NCBI GenBank assembly: GCA_900660155.1
Contig: CABFPE010000121.1
Coordinates: 145,987 to 209,986 of the forward strand
Direction: 5' to 3'
Source: Hofstenia miamia
Lineage: Eukaryota > Xenacoelomorpha > Acoela > Hofsteniidae
DNA: 64,000 bases
This document shows, in pieces, positions 36,590 through 49,270 of the stretch (position 1 is the stretch's first letter; each line of letters starts with the position of its first letter). A program made the translations under genes and the position numbers. The notes beneath the pieces were generated by a model that saw only the letters and a program-made list of their open reading frames with translations, made no database searches and was not told the DNA's origin.

Positions 36590-37030
36590 CAGTATACCAA
36601 CATAAATCAACAAATTTTGAATAAATTCAATGTGCAAATAAAATGGGCTATAAGAATAGCAGTTAATTATTTATTTAATAGAAATTCAGAAATCAAGCAA
36701 TTAACAAAAACTTTTCTAAATGCATTATTTATAAAAACATATTAACTAATTTCTTTAAAATATTAAATAATATTGTTCCATACCACAAATCCGACTTTCT
36801 ATCTTCTAAAATATTGCTTAGACATAATCATAGAAGCCTAAAAATTAAGCCTCTTGTACATAACAAGGAAATAATGAAAAATTCATTTCTCAACACATCA
36901 ATAAATGTATTGAATAATTTACCTAAATCTATAAAACAAATAAATAAATTAAGAGTATTCAAAAACGAAATTAAAAAAAAAGCAACTCTAAATATAGATA
37001 TTTCATTTCATTTCATATTGTTCCATTGAC
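36590..37030 (+). mobile_element. LINE G: C-terminal fragment, plus strand
   Basis: Plus-strand reading shows a LINE RT tail: FNVQIKWAIRIAVNYLF, then with a frame change LRHNHRSLKIKPL, SFLNTSINVLNNLPKSIKQI and LRVFKNEIKKK. The NNLPKSI...FK.EIKK ending is the standard C-terminus of Jockey/CR1-group elements. The RT core is not present; the left part is lost toward the inverted repeat. Confidence 0.7.
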
Positions 37031-37856
37031 AATAAATGGCTGCTATCATCAAGTATTCTCTCTGAAGTGTTATTTACGTGATATGAAATGGCTCTATTGA
37101 ACAACAACTTCACAATAAAAATATAAAATTCATAGTTTAGGCAAGGTACATGAAGAATATTTTATGCGCAGTAACAAATAAATATATAGTTGAAGTATCT
37201 ACTCAAATTCTTATTAACAGCAGAATAGTAATTTCATTGACTTTATTATCTATATAATAATACTCTTAAATGAATTTTAATTTACCTAGATTTTGGCTTA
37301 GCTGAGTAACTGATATTTTGCTTGCGCTTTAATTGAAATCGCCATTCATTTAATAATATTGAAAACTAAGCAATGACTCAAATGCAATTACCATGGTAAC
37401 CAAGAATGACTTTACAATATTCAAACATAATCCTAAATTTAATCACAAATATGACTTATGAATCTCTAATGTGACAAACTTAATGAATGCATTGAATTCA
37501 AAGTTTAAAATGGCCTTAACAATATTTCCTCAAATTAGATATCTATATTCATTTTAACTAGAATTAGCTGAATTTTATCTAATAATGTAAAACCTTTTCA
37601 AAAACCTTATTAATTCAAACATTAATGTAATACCTTTAGAATTAGAAATGCTTATAAATCATTAAATTTAATTATTTTACAAATAATTAGATAATTTACA
37701 AAAATATATTATAACAAATATGTTATAAGTTAAGTGCATTAGAACTTGTGACATATTGATGCTGACAAAGTGGTGGATTCATAGGGGCCTCATTATTTAT
37801 TTTTTTCAATTTTTACAATAAAAAAATGCAAGCTAACAGCACACATGGCACATGTA
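37031..37856. other. AT-rich spacer
   Basis: No gene or clear element seen. Confidence 0.3.
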
Positions 37857-37890
37857 GTAAGATAAGATAAGATAAGAGATTCTATATACG
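37857..37890. repeat. (GATAA)n run with shared LINE end word
   Basis: A pentamer run (taagataagataagataag) followed by agattctatat, the same end as at 31371-31400. It is probably the last scrap of another minus-strand copy of that LINE family; the following bases do not match further. Confidence 0.6.
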
Positions 37891-39950
37891 CTTCATCGAC
37901 AAATTTTCAATAACAATTATGCAGCGAGTATATGTGGTTCAACAATTATTTCCTTTTTATGACCGTGAAAGCAATTTCCCCTTTAAAATTTTTTGCTGAA
38001 TCCATTCCTACATCACATTTATTATCATCTTAAAGAATACAATTTATTGAATCAATTACGAATGCATTTTTCAATATAACAGAAAATATATACAAATGAA
38101 AGTGTTTACATTGTCGCTCTATGTTAGATCTTGTAAAGCATGATACATTTATATAGATTCGAAACGTGATCTAATAGGATAGTCCAAAATTGGATAAATT
38201 AAAACATTAATGATATGCAAATACAATTATTCATCACGCTGGAAACTGTTCATGGGCTTTTTAATATTGCGTTCAGAAGGTAGCAAGCACTTATGTTGGG
38301 ATAACCTTTTTCGACCACTTCTAATTCGAATACTAGAAAATTCCAGGCTTTAGGCAAAACAATATATTTGAGACAAGATTAAGTTAACAGAATTATGACA
38401 TGATCAGTGTAACAATGTTTTAAACATGAAAAAGTATTCTCAAATTTTAAGGAAAATATTTCATGAATGCAAAGCCCTTTATTTGACAAGAGGCAAGCAT
38501 ATCTTTTCCAACATAAATTGTACACAGAGAATACAAATATGACTATCACCTATTTTTGATGACATTTTGCTATGTGTTGTGTATCTAGTAAAATTTCAAG
38601 AATTTTGTTATTTCCAATTACTGGATTTGCTTATATGTAAGAATACATGCACTAGAACTATTGCAAGCACAATTTAAGTACATTGAAACACTTTTTTAAC
38701 AACAACAACAACAACATATATTTAAGTTCTCATGTACATATACATGTATTAAGTTTACAAACTTATTAAGAACATATATAATGCAACTTTTTTCATATGA
38801 GCTGTTATGTCAGTAAATGTTTGTTTCTTGGTTAAGTTTATAAATTACATATAACTTAATAAATATGTTTACTTATTGTTCTTGAGTAGCACTTTAGAAA
38901 CGCTAGTGAAAATTTGAAAGCAGGTGTGAACATTCAACTCCCATTGCATTGTTTCATGGAAACCACTTGAAGAACAGCTGCTAGGGAGGGTGGAAGAATT
39001 TGGCTGCTTGTTGCAGCTGAGTGAAAATATGCTGCTTTTGATATGATCATTAACTATCTGTAAACAGCCAATCACGCCTCAAATTGCAGCACGTACTAAC
39101 AGTGAGATTTTCTTACCGATTTTCTCAATACTTGATTTAGTGATGAATGAGACGTTAACACAGCAGTTTTTTGCTTTGTGTGAGAAATTGAATATTCATG
39201 GCTGTTTATATGTTAAACAATAATTTAAATTTAATGTGTAATCAACTTAAGATAATATTTTGTATCTTAAATGTGACAAAATGATCATAATGTAGAAAGT
39301 ATTAGAATGGGACAAAACAGGAAATTAATCCTTTGCACATACTGGAGAACAGTAGATAAATTTGAAGTATGCTCGTGCATTATGCAGTAATTTATCGGAA
39401 AATAATGACAAACGTTTGTGAGATTTGTCTACCTTTGTCAATATTTGTATAAACTGGTGTTGATGCCTCCAATTTTAAGAAAATGCATGTAAATCATATT
39501 GTATGAGCGTACATGAAATAAATTATATAATAGTAATGTGTATATGATAAGATGCTATGTTATGTTTTTTCAAATAGACTTCTTAAATACAGATATTGAT
39601 TTTTTAAATTCAATCCATTTTGCCCACATATGGATCAAAATGGAAATTTAGGAAATTTCAAAAAATAATATAGTTAAAAATAAACTGAAGTTAAATGCAT
39701 CTGATATGAAAAATTTGGATGTTTTGTAGTTCTATAAAAATGTCCGTCAGTTTTAGAACATATCAAAAGTTCAATTTTTAAAGCCATCCTCTTAACTATC
39801 GTGGTTTACCCCACCTTCCCTACTACAAAACATCGAGCAGACATATGTATCAAATTTGTTATCTAGTTAAATGAAAATCAATTTAACCTTATATCACAAA
39901 TTGGATGAATAATGCTTTTATAAAATGAATAAAGATAAAACATTCTTTAC
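37891..39950. other. AT-rich spacer with an (AAC)n microsatellite
   Basis: Microsatellite (AAC)n at about 38698-38716. A minus-strand frame at 38869-39075 (TLPSSCSSSGFHETMQWE) begins just after an acceptor-like ctgtttacag but no partner exon fits in phase. I do not call it a gene. Confidence 0.35.
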
Positions 39951-39959
39951 TCAGAGAAA

Positions 39960-40760
39960 TATTAACAATTACAAACTGGCAATAATTTATCTGAATTGCG
40001 TCATAAATACAAACATACATACAAATACATACAATAGGATAATGATATATACAATAGATCTAACATGCTGTGGATTTCAAGAACGAGATATTGTATAATC
40101 ATTATTGTAGAATTTGTATCCTAGTCATGCTTTATACAGATATACTTCTGGTTAGGGAAAAATTTAATGTGCTTCTAAAAGCTTATAGTTTCTAAATGCT
40201 CTATCTCTTCAGGTAGTGGTATTAATGAATGATTGCTTCAAAACTTTTTTTCTATATTTAGCGCAATGATTGGCTGTCTTGGGAAAAGGATAGACAGAAA
40301 AAGGGCTTAGTTTGAGAAGAATGTTTCTTTGAAACATTAAAAGCCCATTTAGTTGGATATCAAGTTTTCTGAACATCTTTTAGATCAGTAAATAATATAT
40401 TTGAATAACTTAGGTTCCTCATAAAAAATGAATGGAAAAGTTAAATTATGGCACAGACTGGTAATTGCATTACTCTCATTGACATACTTCTTATAACTAT
40501 TGCTAATTTTCGGACAATTGCATTAATGTGAGATTCAAAATTTAGCTTCGAGTCAAAATATGCTCCTAAATACTTAAATTTATTTAGAGTTGGAACCTTA
40601 ATATTAATATCTCACATGTCTCCGGAGATAGTCCACCACGTTTTCCCAAAACAATGTTACCAGCACATGAAGTGTCTTTTACAATTATGTTTACACCGAA
40701 ACATGTGTGATTTGTTCAAGTAATTAAGCCAAAAAAAGGTCAATCACCGAATTTATTAAG
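39960..40760 (-). mobile_element. LINE H: RT tail and 3' end, minus strand
   Basis: The stretch 39960-40140 matches 31420-31600 (3' untranslated part of the same LINE family). From 40160 to 40610 the minus strand reads TLNKFKYLGAYFDSKLNFE, SHINAIVRKLA and SNILFTDLKDVQKT, an RT C-terminal domain, with stops. It meets a plus-strand LINE fragment at about 40770, head to head. Confidence 0.72.
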
Positions 40761-40769
40761 TGGAACAGT

Positions 40770-41405
40770 ACAAATTAGATGGGCATCAGTGTTCCTAAGA
40801 CTCAGTTATTAATTTCCCGTTCGAAACAGCCTGTCAAAATTGTTGTCGAAGACAGCGAGCTACCCGCCAGTGATGTTGGTAGACTTTCCCTAAATTGGTC
40901 TCGTCATGGGCTTTCTCAACTCCAGAAATCCCGAAATTCTTTCTTAATGTTAAAACACAACGTTCTTTTACGCACGAACATCCCTGTGAAAGTTAACCTA
41001 GTTCGGTCCTGTGTTCTTAGCATTTCCATGTGTGCCAGTTCCACTTGGTGGCCGAATACCCTACTTTACAGTTTTTATCGGCGATGCCTTTATTGGGTGT
41101 TTGGGAAAACTTACTTCTACAGTCTTCCCTCTAATTATGGATTATTTCCCATAATTGTCCATTGGCAAATCACTGATAATCTGATGATGAAAGATATTCT
41201 CGACAGCAATAGCTGCATCCCTCACGACACCTTCACAATAAGCCCCATTTCAGATAAACTCCGGTCTTCTAACTATATTCTCTATGAAATTCGGAAAACA
41301 ATGAAGAAGTCTGATAAGAACTTTTTTCAGCGGACTGCAGTTTTAGCTAATGTGTTTGTCCTCAACATAATATTCATGTCGAATCTGCTCCTAAACCCGC
41401 GTTAA
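40770..41405 (+). mobile_element. LINE I: RT C-terminal domain, plus strand
   Basis: A 208-codon open frame reads TQLLISRSKQPVKI, LMLKHNVLLRTNIPVKVNLVRSCVLSI, ASSTWWPNTL and, at the end, FFQRTAVLANVF before the stop. The SSTWWPN block and the FFxRT tail match the minus-strand LINE at 51139-51740 (ASLCWWPS, FFNRTCTAA), so they belong to related families. The open frame is long for a relic, but RT core and endonuclease are missing, so the copy is 5'-truncated. Confidence 0.72.
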
Positions 41406-41409
41406 AGAT

Positions 41410-42758
41410 TTATTTAAGGCTCTCACAAAGAAAAACGTATGTTTATACACTCATACGCAAGTAATTCCACATTGTTTTGTTGTTGTAAATGTAGATCATC
41501 ATGATTAACTAAAGTCTGGCCTTCGATTTGCATTGCAAGCGAGTACCTTACACATAGAATGCAAAAAATTAGTAAAATCACTGTCAGATATATTCCGTAT
41601 TTGACATTGTTTATACCATATTACATATAAGCGTGAAAAATTACCCGCATTTTCTAATTTGCCTCTGAGCATATATTCAAATTATTCTACCCTGGCATAT
41701 AAATTACGATCATATATGCAAAGGGAAGGCTTTAATACAAATGGCGAGTTTTTAAATATTATAATATTTATTATTCAATAAACCGCATCTCATCTAAATT
41801 TTGCAAATATATATTTTTGTATGTGTCCTTATTTCGGTTGTTTATATTTTGTTTGACGCTATTTAAAGTGGTAAACAGCATTTTATATTGTAAAAAGCAT
41901 AGCCAAATTTATATACTTCTTTTCCTTTCACCTGCAACTCTTAAAACATTTTATAAACTATCCACAAGTAAAAGCCCTCAACTCAAAAGCCCAAATTGCG
42001 CATAGAGCTTAAAATTACTAGGTTCAAGCAAAAGCTGTTATTTACCATTTTAGTAGGTATCCAACTGCTTTGGTTTTTCAGGAATGAGGTACATAATTTT
42101 GTACCAAATGAAAATGTGTATTGTAGTATTAAAATATGGTCTGATTTTTATAAAATAGTCATTTGAAATATCTATTGTTGATTCCCGCAATTTCTAAGAT
42201 ATTACTATTTTTTGGAACTATCCCACCCCCTAAATCATTCAATGTTTAAACATGTGTTGGCACTGAAGAGGTTAATGACAGAGCTAAAATAAATGTTGTT
42301 GTAAAATGTCTTGCGGCAATATGCCAAAAGCCTAAATCAATTTTGAATTTACCAATTTTAGTAAATTCAGAATGACGTCTTCCAAAGAAGTTTTAATGGT
42401 TCGAAGTTGCCATAGCCATCGCAAACAAATTCAAACAGAAATGGAAATAATCAAAAACGGTCATGGTGTAGACGCATCTAATGACTAATACAGGCTTTTC
42501 GAAAGGCCTTTTCAAAATTTGTATTGTAATAATTATATATTATATTTACATTATCAAAAACGAAAACAATGAATATAATTCAACACTCAATTAAATGATA
42601 AAGACATTATTTAATGCTTATTTTTATAATTCAAATAAGAAATATTCATGGTAATTCTACATGTTTTTTCATACAATGCATTGTATTGGTTCCATCTCCT
42701 AAATTTTGGTTGTTCTTGGCATTACTAAACACTACAATTTCTCAAACAATTAAAAAAA
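41410..42758. other. Spacer downstream (3') of MTHFS
   Basis: No gene recognised. The sequence is AT-rich with chance frames only. The 3' UTR of the minus-strand MTHFS gene should lie at its right end. Confidence 0.35.
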
Positions 42759-45700
42759 TCATTCAGAAATGACTTCGTCCAAAAACTCATCATGTTTCAT
42801 CATTGGGACTGATGGTAAAATTTGTTGAGAGAACGCAATTCCCATTAGGTAGGGACGTTTCACTTGCCGTTTAATAAAAGTATCGTAATGGCCTTTTCCT
42901 CTTCCCAGACGCCCACCATTCTCTGTGAAGCCTAATCCAGGCAAGATTATCAAGTCTAATCCACCTAAAAACAACAAACCTGTAATTCTTGAAAGATCTT
43001 TGATCAAAACGTAACATTTGTAAAATCACATAAATAATCGTTCATTTCAACACTCAAACCGAAGCCTTGCTTTTATCACACCCAGACTATTATTACTATT
43101 GTCACTTTTCCACAAAGCAAAAAGATTTTTAAGCAACTACTGATACTACTAGTAGTATAGTAATGGTTCCATGAGGTGCCACTTTTTTCTGATTGGTCGA
43201 GGGGTGGGGTCCATGAGGTGCTACTTTTTTCTGATTGACCGAGAGGGTTGGCCTTTGACCTGAGACTAAAAAAAATGTAAGGTAATGTGGGAAAGTAAAA
43301 CTAAAAAATGTAAGTTAATGTGGGAAAGTAAAAATAAAAAAATGTAAGGTAATGTGGGAAATTAGATCATATAAATAACACAAAAACTAGTAAAAGTACA
43401 TGACTTCCATGACGTCAGTAAAACACCCCCGGCAATATCCACGACGTCTCAGGTCAAAGGCCAACCCTCTCGACCAATCAGAAAAAAGTGGCACCTCATG
43501 GACCCCACCTCTCGACCTATCAGAAAAAAGTGGCACCCCATGGAACCATTACTATACTGCTACTACTTTCTATATTATAATTATGGAAATATTGCTACAG
43601 TAACTACATAAACTGTACTATTTCCGTTCAATCTATGGAAGATTGCTTTGATAGAAACCCTTTCCATGAGCCATTAACACGTTCAACATTTACCACGGTC
43701 ACAGCGCATTTTGCTTCTCCAGCAAAGCAAAATGCGTACACTAAAAACGGCAACTAAATTCATTCTCCATCATGCATGCAACACTTAACAAACTTAACGG
43801 CAAGCACTTATACAATTATTAAAATAGTAGGTTCTCTTTATACAGCAATTTCAGTGCTAATATTTCTCAGAATATTACAAATAATTCCTTCTAGAAACCA
43901 AGTTGCTTAAAATTCTATTAATTTTCTCATTGTAATTGCTAAGCTTTACTCAACAAGCATTTACTTTCTACACAATGCTAAGACTGAAGAAGCAGAAACG
44001 TTAGAAAATATTCGAAAAATGTAAGGTAATGTGGGAAAGTAAAACTAAAAAATGTAAGGTAATGTGGGAAATTAGATCACATAAATAACACAAAAACTAG
44101 TAAAAGTACATGCATGACGTCAGTAAAACACCACCGACAATATCCACAACGTCTCAGGTCAAAGGCCAACCCTCTCGACCAATCAGAAAAAAGTGGCACC
44201 TCATGGAACCATTATTGTACTACTATTAGGGTGTGCCTGGGTCCTTCAACTGGTTCAAATATACAGATTTTTAAATGTTTTCTCCCTAACTGGAGCATCC
44301 TCAATAAAGAAGAATATATTGGGATAGATACTTCTGAATATTCTAATATTTGCAATCTTGATGAAATCCTGGTTTTGTGTGAAATGTTCACAAAAGAAAA
44401 TCAACCTAGGAATGACTAACAAACATTTCTAGAATTGGTTATCATAATCTTTGGTGATGCTCCACTGTGTGGTGTAAATTTTATCAACCATGAGGATTGC
44501 ACCAAGCCAATTGGATGACAACTGCATTGTACTCAATAAAGATCTTGCTCTTTTACACACAATTTTAACTGACCACCCAAGAAGAGAAAGGTTTACAAAG
44601 ATTTGCTAAATTTGTAATTTTGTTTTATGTGTTTGCTTGGTTTACTTCATCCTGTCAATATCAGCCCCATGACCATTGTTTTTTTACAAGCCTTGTTGAA
44701 TTATACTGCTGACAAGGCTGTTGCAGATTAAGCAAGAAAAGCATTTGCAAAACACCTTTGGTACTTAGTAGAAGAATTTTTTTGATGAAAGTATTTCTAA
44801 TGAGCAGGAAATTCTAATGGTTAAAAGTCTCAGTAAGCCAATGGATAAAATTCCATATAAAAAGTTGTACAAGATTTTGTCACTGGAAACATTAATAATT
44901 TTTTTAATATTCTTAATGGCCAAAATCATGTCCTTCAGTCAATCCACTCCTCTGGAATGAGTGCAAAGATTACAAAATCTCAAAAAATAATGTCTATAAA
45001 ATGAATGTCACTAATGATTTTTGCTGAATGTAGAGTAGGTTTAATGCAGTACCACAATAATATTATAACAAAGATGAAGAGCAAAAACAATTTCATTTGC
45101 AAGTTGTGGCCCAAAATAGAAAAATGTTACCAAATTCCAATAAATCCACTCTTCAGAGTAGCATAATTTAAATATACAATAACTGTTATCAATGAAGTTT
45201 TTTGTCAAATAAGTTCTAAATGTTGATGAATTGTTTCAATATTTAATTAAACTTTGTAGTTTTGAATTCATAATTTATATTACAATGCAAATTCTATAGA
45301 TTTTTGTGGATTTCTACATCACTTTCTGCACAAGAGAATTTTTTACTCACCTCATTCTCTGTATGCCTAAATTGATATTTATATATATATANTGCCTAAA
45401 ATAGATTCGTTTTGGGCTCGTTGTATATCAACGACTGTGCTCCAAGCTCGGCTCGTTGACAAATCTTTTTAGAGGAGTACAAAACAATGTTATTAACCAA
45501 AAAATACAGCAGCCAAACTCAAATCTATAGGTTACTTTGAAAAAATACAAATTTTACGAACATCTATATTACTGCACTATTAAAATATCAGAAATATCAA
45601 AAATATCATGATATGTTAGATAAAAAACAGATTGATATATTTATATTTTTAAAAATGTATTATTATACCAATCCCTCGTTAAAATTGAAATTTTCTGTTT

Positions 45701-48700
45701 CCTTAGCTAATTATTCAAGGTTATGCAAATAGATGGGGTGTTATAAATTGACATATGTCAAATAATTCTTCAATTTTTGACTTTTTATAAAATTTAATTG
45801 ATTTCAGCCAAACCCAACTAAAAAGCGAATCAGTTGGCGTTTCGTGCACACTGATTTTGCAAACCGGTGGATTGCGCGAATGCTCCAGTTGACGCTGAGT
45901 GCAAAACCGGTGGATTGCGCGAATAGGTTGGTAAACAACGGAATGCTATCGCGAATACGTTGACAACTGAAAGCCAACTGTTCAGTTGTGCCGGTTTGCG
46001 ATCGCGAACGCACCCATTGTACTGTGGAAAACCCTGGGGAATACGCGACAGTAGGGAGGACGCGACCCACATGTCAAATGTGTAATGTCTACCATGGATT
46101 TGAAAGAAATATTATTAAAATGCCATCTATCACAACTGTTCGCACATAATGTAATTTTATCAACGAGTTCATATTCCCAGAGAAAATTAATCAAATCTGC
46201 TAAGGTAATTTGTTTGTTCAAAATTTCTTTAGATGTAAATATTGGGTTTTCAAGGAATGCAGAAGTGACTTGAAATAATAGAGGTACGCTGTAAAAATTG
46301 TTTTATTAAGAATTATAAAACTGAGTGACTACTGGTTAGGTCAATTGACTATTGTGAACAGTGTAGATTGAACAAAGTGACGCTCAATAAGGCCACCCAA
46401 TCAATAATCTGCGTAGGTAAAACGAGACCCCCAATATAGTCATTTGAGATTCATAATTAATAAATTTTTTTCCAAATTCAACGAAGATACTTCTTGTCAG
46501 TTGGATAATCCTATATAAGCTAGAAATTATCGCCCAATGTCAACAACTACCTCTCCTTTTAGTAAAATTATTGAAAAATTACTTTATTAATAAAACAATT
46601 CATATTTCTCAAAAAACAATACTCTATAAATACATATTTTGGAGTTCGGAAATCTCATTCTAACATTAAGCCTCTGATGCTCTACTACTGTTCGGTTTAT
46701 TAACAGTTCGGATTGGCTTCGGGTTGTAATATCTGATTTTCAAACGGCTTAAAAGGTTGACATTTTCTAAAATGACGCAATACGTCCTATTATTTAAATA
46801 AAAATACATCAATGCTGGGTTGAAATTTACAAAATACCCAAAACTTCGTGTTTTCTTGTTTATTGCGAAAGCAATGCACAGGGAGACAAAGGCCGGAGGG
46901 GCGTTCTTAAAAGTTGTTGTAAAAAACGTATTGGGTTAATTAGTGTTAATGTACGATTTTAAGCACAAAAAGGGGTGAATTTGCATTCGTTTGAATTGAT
47001 ATAGCTAGACAAACTATCCTGGGGCGAGTGTGAACCCACTTTCCATCACCCAACAAATTCTGATCTAAATATTCTCCGCGTTACATACCTACTGTTGCAC
47101 ATGCTTTTTTAAGGATCAATTTTTTTATAAAACTACATCATTCCAAAATAGGATGAAATGTAATCAAAATAATTAAATATGTTTGCAAAATAACCCTTAA
47201 TTTTTGTCTTGTAGAACTGTTAATAAAAACAATACTTTATACAAATGTAGTCACACGGAAGTAGAATTGCAACGTATATTTGATGAAATCAAATTCAATT
47301 AAATACAACTTATTGGTACTAATCAAATTAGAAGTGTTTCGCAATTCAAGGAGTTTTGCTTCATGGGTATCAGTATTCGAAAAAGGGCGTTGGTCAACCT
47401 GGCGAACTTTCATTTCTGGTATGAAATAATGAAATTAAACAAAAGAAGCGAAAGGAATTGCATTGAATTTGATTGCATTAACGAAAAAATGAGAATGTTT
47501 TCGTGTTCCAAGACGAGTTAAGTATCAACCAACACGTCAAAAGAAACGTAGTATCTAAAAGTATAACTTAAACAGCTGCGACTGTTTGGGATTTCTATAC
47601 AAGTTTGAAGTTGAATTTTTTCCTTATTTTTTATTGAAAAAAACTTAAACTATCTGATCACCACGACGAACGATTTTACCAAACTACTATGGTATTTATA
47701 CCGCTATAGCGTTGTAGATCATTGACGAGGAAGCTCCATACAACAATATCACGCATTGCCTACACACGATTTAGAAATTACAATACGAGAAGCATCTTTG
47801 CTTCACAACATTAAGGCAAGCTATTGTAAATTATAATAAAATAATTGACAATATACGTCCGTTATTTACTCATTTACACAACGCATATGTTAAATGGAAT
47901 AACTAAAGAATAAGATTTTGTAGTTACATGAATGTAATATTAAACATACATAAATAAATTCAGTTGTAATTGCAGAATACCTAATCAGTTATTTAGAACA
48001 TAAATCATTAATCTAACAATTAAGAATATGTGAGAGCTCCTTCAACATAACAAACAAACGAGCTAGATGAGTTCTCTGATTATAAGATGTTAGTAAATAT
48101 ACCGACAGGTGTTCACATTGCTAGAATTCGATTAAAACAAGATTCTTACAGATTACAGAAAGCACAATTCACATATAGCACTTCACAAAAATACCTGTTG
48201 AATCTGAACTTTGATTCATATTAATTGAAGTAGAGGATGACTGCTTGATCCCATCCTTATTCTTAGAAAGAGCAACATAGTCAGACCAGTTTGGTAAGCG
48301 AACCATTTGCATTAACTCCCCTAAGCAGATATGGTATTCAATTTCGACTTTAAAAGGAAACTGGATTCATGTTAATAATATTCCAAACAGGATTATCAAA
48401 AGTAATGCATTGTTTTAAACTATTCTTAAATTCGGAAGTCGTGGTAATTCCATTTCAATAAATGAAGTTAAGGCCCAGTAAATGTGCAGCTCAGGGTGGC
48501 CACACTTAAAATTTGCATAAAGATCACTACATTGCTACTGCGCTATGGGATAGGTTAACCTTGCTTGGATTTACCATATTTTTTAAGAAGAATAAGCCTC
48601 CTCGTTCTCATGAACAAGCCCCTTTTTAGCAAAAGCAATAAATATATTGTTACTGTATTTACAATGCTATTTGTATATTACATTTACTTTCTATACATTT

Positions 48701-48938
48701 CGATTTTGCGTAAATTTTTTTTATTGTTATCGAATATTCCAATTTATAGTACTACTTGTGCAATGTAAAAAGTAGACATAAAATTTAAAATGGAAAAATA
48801 AAATATAGAAACAATACTACACTTCTTGCTGAGATGTAAACAAAACTATTTCTAACATAATTTTTTAAATGGCGCATATATTATATTCGTTAGGCGGAAC
48901 ATCGCCCTGTGCTGAACAAAGAACCCATATGCACATCA

Positions 48939-48970
<32 letters not shown>

Positions 48971-49238
48971 NNNNNNNNNNNNNNNNNNNNNNNNNNNNNN
49001 NNNNNNNNNNNNNNNNNNNNNNNNNNNNNNNNNNNNNNNNNNNNNNNNNNNNNNNNNNNNNNNNNNNNNNNNNNNNNNNNNNNNNNNNNNNNNNNNNNNN
49101 NNNNNNNNNNNNNNNNNNNNNNNNNNNNNNNNNNNNNNNNNNNNNNNNNNNNNNNNNNNNNNNNNNNNNNNNNNNNNNNNNNNNNNNNNNNNNNNNNNNN
49201 NNNNNNNNNNNNNNNNNNNNNNNNNNNNNNNNNNNNNN

Positions 49239-49270
<32 letters not shown>

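Noticed and set aside
38869-39075. Minus-strand serine-rich frame that follows an acceptor-like site
   Set aside because: The nearest upstream donor does not join it in phase, and no homology is apparent.
43400-44419. Two similar plus-strand frames with LRSKANPLDQSEKSGTSW
   Set aside because: They lie in the inverted arm of the foldback element and its second copy; the likeness is DNA repeat likeness, not a gene family.
45804-46221. Three overlapping minus-strand frames of about 80-88 codons
   Set aside because: They run over short direct repeats in the CpG-dense patch and resemble one another because of those repeats; no family recognised.
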